From positions 71,001 to 135,000 of the forward strand of contig CAUYUJ010020709.1 in NCBI GenBank assembly GCA_963575745.1: a DNA stretch of 64,000 nucleotides. The letters are read 5' to 3'. The position numbers were made by a program, and so were the translations under genes. Below, piece by piece: positions 1 through 9,469 of this stretch; positions within the stretch are counted from its first letter, which is position 1; every line of letters begins with the position of its first letter. Source of the stretch: Prorocentrum cordatum. Lineage: Eukaryota > Sar > Dinophyceae > Prorocentrales > Prorocentraceae. The notes below the pieces were generated by a model. It had not been told where the DNA came from and ran no database searches. It worked only from the letters and a program-made list of their open reading frames with translations.

Positions 1-474
1 GCTCCTTTGACGCGTGAGTGTGCTGAGAGAAAGAGAGAGCTTCTCGAAGCATTTCTCGAGAAAGGGAAAAATTGTTTTTTTTCGTGTCGACATGAAGATG
101 GTTCCGCCAAGTGTTTTGATAGTAAAAGTGCGCCTACAGAGCTCATATTAAGACAGAGAGGCCCTCATATTCGTTTACAGGTGCGAAAAATCTGCTTTCT
201 CAAAATGAATTGTCAAATATCTTTCAAATCTTAGCAAAACCGACCGAAAGTCACCACTTTGTCTCTTAAGGCCGGGTCGGCCAACTAGCTCCACCCCGCG
301 CCGGAATTCCTCTAGCTCATCGATGCCGAAGAGCTCTACGAGGTACTTGTAAGCGTCCAAACCCCAGATAGCGAAGCGAAGCGCGGAACGCCGCACGGGG
401 ACCTCTGCCAGGCCGCCTGAAACGATGCGCGAGACGCTGGAAACCTCACAGGAGACGCTTGCAGGGGCGCGGGC
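1..474 (+). repeat. T segment followed by S unit
   Basis: Bases about 60-290 are a copy of a ~220-bp dispersed segment (T segment). It is recognised by GTTCCGCCAAGTGTTTTGAT, a run on regaining pyrimidines, GTGCGAAAAATCTG and then CCGACC...GTCACCACTTTGTC. It is followed at 275-345 by an S unit (GCCAACTAGCTCCACCCCGC, then GGAATTCCTCTAGCTCATCG and GAAGAGCTCTACGAGGTACT). Other T copies lie near 605-1015, 3665-3885, 8150-8365, 14650-14870 (reverse), 22735-22975 (reverse), 25480-25640, 28450-28640, 34080-34240, 37020-37210 and 39460-39620. No gene is supported. Confidence 0.7.
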
Positions 475-535
475 TACGATAAGTGGGACCCTGCAAAGCG
501 CGCGAGAAAGATCTGCCTAGGAGCCTGGAAAAACT

Positions 536-572
536 GGCGCCGGCGGTGAACCGTCAACCTAGTCACCGCCGG
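536..572. repeat. HP hairpin (CCGGCGGTAA-type inverted repeat)
   Basis: A GCCGGCGGT...CACCGCCGG inverted repeat around a CCGTCAACC loop, followed by CTCGTAGAGCTC. The same ~35-bp hairpin occurs at 3554-3588, 7967-8000, 8033-8065, 8371-8405, 14942-14973, 21364-21398 and 23041-23073. Diverged copies lie near 23975, 26516, 28964, 35113, 37533 and 40476. Confidence 0.75.
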
Positions 573-1013
573 GAACCTCGTAGAGCTCCTCTCAATGGTA
601 AGAGTGCAGAGAATCGACACAGAATCGAAAACTTGAGATTTTTCGACACACGTAGAGACGGTGTTCCGCCCATATCTCCTGAGGCAACTATTTTTGAAGA
701 CCCTCGCGCTTCCACTGGAATGCGTCAGTTCATTCAGGATCGCCTCGTGTGCGAGAGACATCCATAGCCTGCCTACAGCTCAAGTTAAGTTGACGAAACC
801 ACCGTCATCTGCAAAAGTGGTGGTACATGGTTTGTTCCTGGAAATTTTCCGATAGTAATACCTGGGCTACAGACTCCTTCTGCTCTCAGAATTCAATTTA
901 TATTGTTATTCACCGCTCAAAAATCTTTTTTCTTAAAATGAAATTCAAAACTCTGCAAAAAGTTCAGAAAACCGACTCAAAGTTATCACATTGTCTCTTT
1001 TCGTCGGGTCGGC

Positions 1014-1300
1014 TAACTAGCTCCACCCTGTGCCCGAATTCCTCTTAGCTCATCTTTGCCGAAGAGCTCTACGAGGTACTAGCTCCACCCTGCGCCCGAA
1101 TTCCTCTTAGCTCATCTCGTCGAAGAGCTCTACGAGGTATTCCTCTTAGCTCATCTCGTCAAAGAGCTCTACGAGGTACTAGCTCTCCAGCGCGCCGGAA
1201 TTACTCTTAGCTTCCAGCTATAACTAGCTAAGGGAAGCTCTACGAGTTACTCTTAGCTTCCAGCTATAACTAGCAAGGGAAGCTCTACGAGTTACTCGTA
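1014..1300 (+). repeat. Tandem S units
   Basis: About four to five head-to-tail copies of a ~60-bp unit (CTAGCTCCACCCTGCGCCC, GAATTCCTCTTAGCTCATC, GAAGAGCTCTACGAGGTA). The last copies switch to a variant ending CTTCCAGC...AACTAGC.AAGGGAAGCTCTACGAGTTACT. Open frames on the minus strand here (reading YLVELFG.DELEEFRRGVEL) arise only from the repeat. Confidence 0.8.
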
Positions 1301-2160
1301 AGCTTCCGGCAACTTGCAAGCGTCTAAAACCCGGATAGCGAAGCGAAGCGCGGAGCGCCGCACGGGGACCTCTGCCAGGCCGCCTGAAGCGATGCGCGAG
1401 ACGCTGGAAACCTCGCAGGAGACGCTTGCAGGGGCGCCGTTTACGATGCGTGGGACCCTGCAAAGCGCGCAAGGAAGATCTGCCTGGGAGCCTGGAAGAA
1501 CTGCCGAAGCTCTTCCGAAGCTCTGCCGAAGCGCTTCGCGCACCCTGGAGCAACACGTATTGGGAGACGCTAGGAAGCCACGCTCCCGGACCCGCTGCAA
1601 GCCCCGGCAAGCTGCTGCGACGATCGTGGACCGGCGGAGGTGGGCGTGTGCTCCCCACCACCCACCGCCGGCTTCTTATCTGAAACCCTGAGCTCTCCAA
1701 GGAGCTATCCGGGAACTTGTAAGCGTCCAAAACCCGGATAGCGAAGCCAAGCGCGGAACGCCGCACGGGGACCTCTGCCAGGCTGCCTGAAACGATGCGC
1801 GGGACGCTGGACACCTCGCAGGAAACGCTTGCGGGGGCGCCGTTTACGATGCGTGGGGCCCTGCGAAGCGCGCATGGAAGATTCGCCTGGGAGCCTGGAA
1901 GAACTGCCGAAGCTCTTCCGAAGCTCTGCCGAAGCGCTTCGCGCACCCTGGAGCCACGCGTGGGAAACGCTAGGAAGCCACGCTCCCGGACCCGCAAGCT
2001 CCGGCAAGCTGCTGCGACGATCGTGGACCGGCGGAGGTGGGCGTGTCCTCTTCACCACCCACTGCCGGCTTCTTATCTGGAACCCTCAGCTCTCCAAGAA
2101 GCTATCCGGGAATATTCCCTCAGCTCTCCAAGGAGCTATCCGGGAATATCCCCGGAGAGC
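1300..2160 (+). repeat. Diverged PAL-type units (two copies)
   Basis: Two ~410-bp direct copies (about 1310-1715 and 1720-2110). Each has CCGGATAGCGAAG.CAAGCGCGGA, GACGCT(T)GCAGGGGCGCCG, a run of GAAGCTC/GAAGCGCTTC motifs, CGATCGTGGACCGGCGGAGG and CGGCTTCTTATCTG, and ends GAGCTCTCCAAGGAGCTATC. They share the 3' part of the PAL unit but lack its long ACGCGT palindrome. Confidence 0.7.
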
Positions 2161-2845
2161 TCGCTGAGAGCTAAAGGGTTTAAGATTAGAAGCCGGGCGG
2201 TGGTGGTGCCCGCCAGGAGCTGCTTTCCGGCGGTCCACGTTCCCCGCAGCAGGTCGTTTGAGCCGGCAGCGTGTCCGGGGGAGCTTCCGGCAAGCTTCCA
2301 CGCGTGCCTGCACGCGTGCAGGCACGCTTGGAAGCGTTCCTGGCAGCGCTCAAGCAGTGCTGCAGCGGGTCGCTCAGAGCTGCCCAGGAGAGATTTCGGA
2401 TCCCCGAGGGTGTCTTCGCTCTTCGGGTTTTGGACGCTACCAATCTTGCTAAGGAAAACTCTACGAGTTAAGTCCCCGGGGAGCTCGCTGAGAGCTAGAG
2501 GGTTTCAGATAAGAAGCCGGTTGTTGGTGGTGCCCGCCAACAGCTCATCTTCGCCGGTCCAGAATCCCCGCAGCGGTTCGTTCGACCCGGCAGCGTGTCC
2601 AGGGTAGCTTCCGGCGAGCTTCCACGCGAGCCTGCACGCGGGCAGGCACGCATGGAAGCGTTTCTGGCAGTGCTTCCGCAGCGCTGCAGGGGAGCTTTCC
2701 AGAGGGTCAGAAGACCTTCGCGAGAGCGCTGCACGTCTCGCCCAGAAAGCTTTCTGGTGTGTTTGCCCTATGCTCTCCGGGTTTTGGACGCTACCAAGTG
2801 CAGGAAACCAGCAGCACCTCTCGGGATGACGCAAACACTACGAAT
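2160..2845 (+). repeat. PAL units with near-perfect palindromes
   Basis: Two PAL units. Their cores at 2288-2330 and 2620-2660 are near-perfect inverted repeats of the form CTTCCACGCGTGCCTGCACG and its complement. Each core is followed or preceded by GCTGCAGCGG-type and TCTGGACCGGCGAAGATG-like segments, in the opposite relative order from most later copies. The unit boundary is the self-complementary GAGAGCTC motif with CCGGGAA. Confidence 0.7.
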
Positions 2846-2849
2846 AGTT

Positions 2850-3480
2850 TCGCGGACCTAGTACGGGCAACAGACACAGTTCGGAGCTCTGGATTCGAAA
2901 GGCGGACGCGCCTGATGTCTACGAATCGATTCCAATAATTACGAGCCATGCAGCCCTCCTACAGCCCGAGTTAAGTGCAGAGAACCGACAACATCTCTCA
3001 AGATGACTCGAACAGTACGAATAGTTTCGCGATTCTAGATCGGGCAGCAGAACGAGTTCAGAGCTCTGGATTCAACAGACAACGGCCACTGATCATTCTG
3101 AATCAGATTCTGTACGTATCAGCTCTGTAGCTGTCCTGTAGCTCGAGTTAAGTACAGAAAATCAAGAACGTCTGTCAAGATGACTGGGCAGACCAAGTTC
3201 AGACCTCTGGAATCAACGGGCGAACGCGCCCGATCATTCTGGATCGATTCGCTGTGCTTACCAGCTCTGTACCTGTTCTGAAGCTCGAATTATCTTGAGA
3301 AAGCGGTCACCGCGTATCAAGATGCCTCGAAACGGCCGATCCCGCCGCAGTGCTATTTGGCAGTAAAAAGTACCCGATCGAGCTGAGATCAAGATGGCGA
3401 GCGGTAATAAGATCGAATTGCACGGGAAAAAATACTAGAGCTCTAACGAATGGTTAAATTTCGAGAACAAAATTTTCAAC
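2850..3480 (-). repeat. ~177-bp satellite units (three copies) plus subterminal segment
   Basis: The anchor GATGACTCGA-like recurs at about 3002, 3179 and 3321. Each unit includes CAGAGCTCTGGATTC..., GCGCCTGATCATTCTGAATC, CAGCTCTGTAGCTGTCCT and CTCGAGTTAAGTACAGAAAA. The segment after 3330 (ATCGAGCTGAGATCAAGATG, GCGAGCGG.AATAAGATCGAA) is the subterminal part also seen at 7100-7200, 9310-9400 and 17140-17260. It is a solo copy of one foldback arm. Confidence 0.8.
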
Positions 3481-3553
3481 CGACCAAAAATCATCGAAAT
3501 GTCCGTCGAGATTTTTCTTGCGAACTAGCTCTCCAGCGCCCTGGAACTGGGAA

Positions 3554-3588
3554 CCGGCGGTAAACCGTCAACCAGGTTACCGCCGGGG
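3554..3588. repeat. HP hairpin
   Basis: CCGGCGGTAAACCGTCAACC followed by AGGTTACCGCCGG. The 10-bp arms CCGGCGGTAA/TTACCGCCGG are perfect complements. Confidence 0.85.
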
Positions 3589-3933
3589 CCCACGTAGAGC
3601 TCTTGTCTCGCACGGCGCTTCTCGGTACCCATGCAGGAAGAGTCTGGAGGAAAACACAACAAACTCGAAAAATAACGATTTTACGTTCTCATCCAACGAC
3701 GGTTCCGCCAAGTGTTTTGATAGTAATAATCCACCTACAGACCTGAGAATTGACTGGCTAACGCGGGAGAACCTACTGCAGGTGCGAAAAATACCAATTC
3801 TCAAAACGAATGTTCAAATCTCTCACAAAGTTCGTCCAACCAACCCAAAGTTCGCACGTTGTCCGTCGGGGCCGGATCGGCCAACTAGCTGCACCCCGCG
3901 CCCGAATTCCCCTAGCTCATCGTTGCCGAAGAG

Positions 3934-3985
3934 CTTTCTTGCCAACTAGCTTTTTTCTTGCCAACTAGCTTTTTTCTTGCCAAAG
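3934..3985 (+). repeat. Short tandem repeat, ~20-bp unit
   Basis: Two and a half copies of CTTGCCAACTAGCTTTTTT. This is a local expansion of the CTTGCCAACTAGCTCTCCAG element that precedes many S/PAL units. Confidence 0.8.
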
Positions 3986-4913
3986 GTCCGTCGAGATTTT
4001 TCTTGCCAACTAGCTCTCCAGCGCCCCGGAATTACTCTTAAGCTTCCAGCAATAACTTGCTAAGGGAAGCTCTACGAGTCACTTGGTAGCGTCCACTTGG
4101 TAGCGTCCAAAACCCGGAGAGCATAAGGCAAACACGCCAGAAAGCTTTCCGGGCGAGCCGTGCAGCGCTCTCGCAAAGCTCTTCTGGCCCTCTGGAAAGC
4201 TCCCCTGCAGCGCTGCGGAAGCACTGCCAGAAACGCTTCCATGCGTGCTTGCCCGCGTGCAGGCTCGCGTGGAAGCTTGCCGGAAGCTCTCCCGGACACG
4301 CTGCCGGGTCGAACGAACCGCTGCGGGGATTCTGGACCAGCGAAGATGGGCTGCTGGCGGGCACCACCAACGACCGGCTTCTTATCTGAAACCCTCTAGC
4401 TCTCAGCGAGCTCTCCGGGAAAAACCCAAAGAGCGAAGACACCTCGGGAATGGGAAATCTTTCCTGGAGAGCTCTGGGGGGTTCCTGCAGCGCTGCTGAA
4501 GCGCTGCCAGGGACGCTTCCATGCGTGCCTGCACGCGTGCAAGCACGCGGGGAAGCTTGCCGGAAGCTCCCCCGGACCAGTGTCCGGGTCGCCCGAGTCG
4601 CTGCGAGGCCTGTGGACCGCCGTGGAAGAGCTCCTGGCGGGCACCACCACCGTCCGGCTTCTAATCTTAAACCTTTGAGCTCTCAGCGAGCTCTCCGGGA
4701 ATAACTTGCTACGGGAAGCTCTACGAGTTACTCCTAAGCTTCCAGCATCTAGCTAAGGGAAACTCTACGAGGTACTTGGTAGCATCCAAAACCCGGAGAG
4801 CAAAGCGAACACACACCGGAAGTCTGTTCTGGCGGACCTTCGGACGCTCTCGTGAAGCGCTACTGGGGCTCTGGGAGGCCCCACCGCAGCGCTTCTGAGG
4901 CGCTGCCAGAAAG

Positions 4914-4955
4914 GCTTCCACGCGTGCCTGCACGCGTGCAGGCACGCGTGGAAGC
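4914..4955. repeat. Perfect 42-bp palindrome (PAL core)
   Basis: The 42 bases equal their own reverse complement, centred between 4934 and 4935. They contain three ACGCGT hexamers starting 12 bp apart. Other perfect cores are 13450-13485 (36 bp) and 13732-13765 (34 bp). About 25 further copies carry one to four mismatches. Confidence 0.9.
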
Positions 4956-6435
4956 TTGCCGGAAGCTCCCCCGGACCCGCTGCGACGTTTGACAGCTCCC
5001 TCCGGGGATTCTGGACCGGCGAAGATTGGCTGCTGGCGGGCACCACCAACGTCCGGCTTCTAATCTTAAGCCCTCTAGCTCTCAGAGAGCTCTCCGGGAA
5101 TTACTTTTAAGCTTCCAGATGCTAGCTTAGGGAAGCTCTACGAGTTACTTAGACACCCTCCGGGACGGGAAATCTTTCCTGGAGGGCTTTGGGGGGCCCC
5201 CCTGCAGCGCTGCTGAAGCGCTGCCAGGAACGCTTCCATGCGTGCCTGCACGCGTGCAGGCACGCTTGGAAGCTTGCCGGAAGCTCTCCCAGACCCGTTG
5301 CCGGCTCACTGGAGTGGCTGCGAGGCCTGTGGAGCGACGGAAAGGAGCTCCTGGCGGGCACCACCACCGTCCGGCTTCTAATGTTGAGCCCTTTAGCTCT
5401 CGGCGAGCTCTCCGGGAATTTCGAGAACTAAATTTTGAACCTACCAAAAGTCACCAAAAGGTCCGTCGAGATTTTTCTTGCCAACTAGCTCTCCAGCGCC
5501 CCGGAATTACTCTTAAGCTTCCAGCAATAACTTGCTAAGGGAAGCTCTACGAGTTACTTGGTAACGTCCACTTGGCAGCGTCCAAAACCCGAAGAGCAAA
5601 GAGGACTTGGTAGCGTCCAAAACCCGGAGAGCAAAGAGAACACACACCAGAAAGCTGTCCTGGCGGGCCCTCGGACGCCCCCGCGAAGAGCTTCTGGGGG
5701 CTTTGGGGGGCTCCGCGGCCCTTCTGAAGCGCTGCCAGGAACGCTTCCACGCGTGCCTGCATACGTGCAGGCACGCGTGGAAGCTTGCCGGAACCTCTCC
5801 CAGACCAGCTGCCGGCTCAGGCGAGCCGCTGCGAGGATCGTGGACCGGCGGAGATGGGCTGCTGGCGGGCACCACCACCGTCTGGCTTCTAATCTTAAGC
5901 GGGAGCCTCCCTGGAGCGCGGCGGAAGCACTGCCAGAATCGCTTCCATGCGTGCCTGCACGCATGCAGGCACGCGTGGAAGCTTGCCGGAAGCTCTCCCG
6001 GACACGTTGCCGGGTCGCCGGAGTCGCTGCGAGGCCTGTGGACCGCCGTGGGGGAGCTCCTGGCAGGCACCACCACCGTCCGGCTTCTAATCTAAAATCC
6101 TGTAGCTCTCAGCGAGCTCTCCGGGAAAAAAAATCGGAGAGCGAAGGGAGCCTAAGGAACTGGGAAGCTCCCCTGCAGCGCTGCTGAAGCGCTACCAGAA
6201 ACGCTTCCTTGGTGCCTGCACGCTTGCAGGCACGCGTGGAAGCTTGCCCGAAGCTCTCCCGGACCAGCTGCCGGCTCAAACAAACCCCTGCGAGGCCTGT
6301 GGACCGCCGTGGAGGAGCTCCTGGCGGCCGCCACCACCGTCCGGCTTCTAATCTTAAACCCTTTAGCTCTCAGCGAGCTCTCCGGGAATTACTTTTAAGC
6401 TTCCAGCAATGACTTGCCAAGGGAAGCTCTACGAG

Positions 6436-6606
6436 TTACTAGCTCCACCCCGCGCCGGAATTCCTCTAGCTCATCGATAACGAAGAGCTCTACGAGGTAC
6501 TCTTAAGCTTCCATCAACAACTTGCCAAGGGAAGCTCTACGAATTACTAGCTCCACCCCGCGCCGGAATTCCTCTAGCTCATCGATGCCGAAGAGCTCTA
6601 CAAGGT
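6436..6606 (+). repeat. Tandem S units
   Basis: Two S units (CTAGCTCCACCCCGCGCCGG, AATTCCTCTAGCTCATCG.T, GAAGAGCTCTACGAGGTA) flank a CTTCCATCAACAACTTGCC variant. Confidence 0.75.
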
Positions 6607-7224
6607 AAAAGACATTTCGGGGATGGGAAATCTTTCCTGGAGAGCTCAGGGAAGCTCCCGTGCAGCGCTGCTGAAGCGCTGCCAGAAGCGCTTCCATGCG
6701 TGCCTGCAGGCGTGCGGGCTCGCGTGGAGGCTTGCCGGAAGCTCTCCCGGACATTTTGCCGGGCCGAACGAACCCCTGCGGGGATTCTGGGGCGCCGCGG
6801 AGGAGCTCTGGCGGGCACCACCACCGTCCGGCTTCTAATCTTAAGCCCTCTAGCTCTCAGCGAGCTCTCCGGGAACATTCCCCGCCCGGGCCGGCTGGGC
6901 CAACTAGCTCCGCCTGCGCTGGAATTCCTCAGCTCATCGTTGCCGAAGAGCTCTACGAGGTGACTCGTAGAGCTTCCCTAAGCTAGCAGCTGGAAGCTTA
7001 AGAGTAATTCGGACGCACTGGCGGGCTAGTTGGCTCGAAAAATCTCGACGGAACTTTTGGTGACTTTTGCTCAGTTGAAAATTTTGTTCTCGAAATTCAA
7101 CCATTCGTTAGAGCTCTAGTTTTTTTTCCCGTGATATTCGATCTTTTTCCCGCTCGCCATCTTGATCTCAGCTCGATCGGGTGAATATTACTATCGAAAA
7201 GCACTGTGGCGGGATCGGCCGTTT

Positions 7225-7945
7225 CGAGTCATCTTGATACGCGCTGACGGTTTTCTGAACATAACTCGAGCTTTTGGACAGCTGCAGAGCTGGTAAGCAC
7301 AGCCAATCGATGTAGAATGATTAGGCGCGTTCGCCTGTTGAATCCAGAGGTCTGAACTCGGTCTGTTAGCCGAGCTAGGTCCGCAAACCTATTCGTATTA
7401 TTCGAGTCATCTTGACAGACACTCTCGGTTTTCTGTACTTAACTCGAGCTGTATGACAGCTACAGAGCTGATATTTACAGAAACCGATTGAGAATCATCA
7501 ATTGCGTTTGTCTGTCGAATCCAGAGCTCTGAACTCGGTCTGCTGCCCGATCTAGAATCGCGAAACTATTCGTATTGGTCGAGTCATCTTGAGAAGTGCT
7601 CTCGGTTTTCTTCACTCAACTCGCGCTGAGGGGGGCTACAGTGCTGGTGGTCACAGGAATCGATTTGAAGACATCAGGCGCGTCCGCCTGTCGAATCCAG
7701 AGCTCGGAACTCGGTCTGCTGCCCGAATTAGGTCTGCGAAACTACTGTATTGTTCGAGTCATCCTGAGAGGTGCTGTCGGTTTTCTGCACTTAACTCGGG
7801 CTGTAGGGGGGCTGCAGGGCTGGTAATGACAGGAGTCGATTCGCAGACATCAGACGCGTCCGCCTGTCGCATTCAGAGGTCAAAAAATATTCACTATGAG
7901 TCGAAATGTTGGTCTGTGCTGTCGGTTTTCTCAACATAAGTCGAG
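7225..7945 (+). repeat. Left-arm ~177-bp tandem units
   Basis: CGAGTCATCTTGA starts at 7225, 7403, 7580 and 7755 (spacings 178, 177, 175), with a shortened fifth unit near 7900. The conserved interior is CTCGGTTTTCTG.ACTTAACT, CGAGCTGTA, CTACAGAGCTGGT, GAATCCAGAGCTCTGAACTC and GGTCTGCTGCCCGA. Confidence 0.9.
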
Positions 7946-7966
7946 CTAGGAAACTCTACGAGTCTC

Positions 7967-8065
7967 CCGGCGGTAACCAAGGTTGACGGTTTACCGCCGG
8001 CGCCCAATGCCGCCGGGACGGGAAACTGGAAACCGGCGGTAATCCGTCAACCAGGTTACCGCCGG
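7967..8065. repeat. Pair of HP hairpins in opposite orientation
   Basis: 7967-8000 (CCGGCGGTAACCAAGGTTGA, then CGGTTTACCGCCGG) and 8033-8065 (CCGGCGGTAATCCGTCAACC, then AGGTTACCGCCGG) face each other at the left part of the foldback spacer. Confidence 0.85.
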
Positions 8066-8149
8066 GGCCCTCGTAGAGCTCTTTTCTCACACGGCGCTCC
8101 TCAGTAAGCATGGAGGAAGCGTCTAGAGTAAGACCTCAGAAACTCGAAA

Positions 8150-8410
8150 AATCATGTTTTTCTGTGTTTATCCAACGTCGGTTCCTCCAAGTGTTTCAAT
8201 AGTAATACTGCACCTATGGGCCTGAAAATTTTACTGGCGGACGCGGAATAACCCACTACAGGTTCGAAAAATCTGCGTTCTGAAAATGAATTGTCAAATA
8301 TCCTTCAACTTTTCGCAAAACCACGCAACAATTACCACTTTGTCCTTTCTGGCCGGGTCCGCCAATGGGCGCCGGCGGTAAACCGTCAACCTTCCTTACC
8401 GCCGGGGGAC
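8150..8410 (+). repeat. T segment (reference copy) ending in an HP hairpin
   Basis: Contains GTTCCTCCAAGTGTTTCAAT, ACTGGCGGACGCGGAATAAC, CCACTACAGGTTCGAAAAAT, GAATTGTCAAATATCC and TTACCACTTTGTCCTTTCTG. A hairpin follows at 8371-8405. It fills most of the foldback spacer. Confidence 0.75.
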
Positions 8411-8429
8411 TCGTAGAGCTTCCTGACAA

Positions 8430-9300
8430 TATATAATGTTTTCAGAGCTCCCGATGCAACAGCCAAACGCCCCCGATGCTTCTGGATTCTCTTCTTTGCG
8501 AGCTCTGTAGCTTCCTACAGCCCGAGTTACGTGCGTAAATCGACAGCATCTCTCAAGATGACTCTAACAAAACGAATAGTTTGGCAACCCACCTCGAGTA
8601 TCAAACCGAGTTCAGACCTCTGAATGCGACAGGCGGACGCGTCTGATGCCAGCGAATCGACTCCTGTCATTACCAGCCCTGCAGCGCAGCCCCCTCGCAG
8701 CCAGAGTTAAGTGCAGAAAACCGACAGCACATCTCAGGATGACTCGAACAATACAATAGTTTCACGGACCTAGTTCGGGCAGCAGGCCGAGTTCCGAGCT
8801 CTGGATTCGACAGGCGGACGCGCCTGATGTCTTCAAATCGATTCCTGTAACCACAGCACTGTAGCCGCCCCCCAGCCCGAGTTGAGTGCAGAAAACCGAG
8901 AGCACTTTGAAGATGACTCGAATAATACGAATAGTTTCGCGATTCTAGATCGGGCAGCAAACCGAGTTCAGAGCTCTGCATTCGACAGAGCAGTGCGACA
9001 AATGATGCTGGATTGGTTTCTGTAAGTATCAGCTCTGTAGCTGTCCTATAGCTCGAGTTAAGTACAGAAAACCGAGAGCGTCTGTCAAGATGACTCGAAT
9101 AATACGAATAGGTTTCCAGACCTAGCTCGGCCAGTAGACCAAGTTCAGACCTCTAGATTCAACAGGCGAACGCGCCTGATCATTCTGAATCGATTAGCTG
9201 TGCTTACCAGCTCTGTAGCTGTCCTAAAGCTCGAGTTATGTTCAGAAAACCATCATCGCGTGTCAAGATGACTCGAAACGGCCGATCCCGCCTGGACGCT
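8430..9300 (-). repeat. Right-arm ~177-bp tandem units
   Basis: GATGACT anchors at 8558, 8738, 8912, 9089 and 9268 (spacings 180, 174, 177, 179). Sequence is the reverse complement of the left-arm units: CTCGAGTTAAGTACAGAAAA, CCGAGAGC, AATACGAATAG, GCAGACCGAGTTCAGA. Confidence 0.9.
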
Positions 9301-9469
9301 TTTTGGTAGTAAAAGGTATCCGATCGAACTGAGATCAAGATGGCGAGCGGGAATAAGATCGAATATAACGGGAAAAAATACTAGAGCTCTAACGAATGTT
9401 CAAATTTCGAGAACAAAATTTTCAACCGACCAAAAGTCAGCAAAAGGTCCGTCGATATTTTTCTTGCCA

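Larger units (their letters stand above)
4020..6900 (+). repeat. Array of PAL units (about eight copies)
   Basis: Palindromic cores lie near 4240, 4518, 4914, 5237, 5748, 5941, 6205 and 6690. A typical unit runs: GGAAATCTTTCCTGGAGAGC, GCGCTGCTGAAGCGCTGCCA, the ACGCGT palindrome, CTTGCCGGAAGCTCTCCCGG, ACCGGCGAAGATGGGCTGCT, GGCGGGCACCACCACCGTCC, GGCTTCTAATCT, and CTCTCAGCGAGCTCTCCGGG. Units are 250-350 bp and are separated by S-type spacers. Nothing gene-like is recognisable; the open frames are repeat shadows. Confidence 0.8.

Noticed and set aside
1224-1997. 257-codon minus-strand frame and the many similar frames in 1-15 kb
   Set aside because: The same peptide pieces (YLVELFG.DELEEFRRGVEL, RVQARVEA) recur wherever the DNA repeat recurs, in several frames and on both strands, with no domain.
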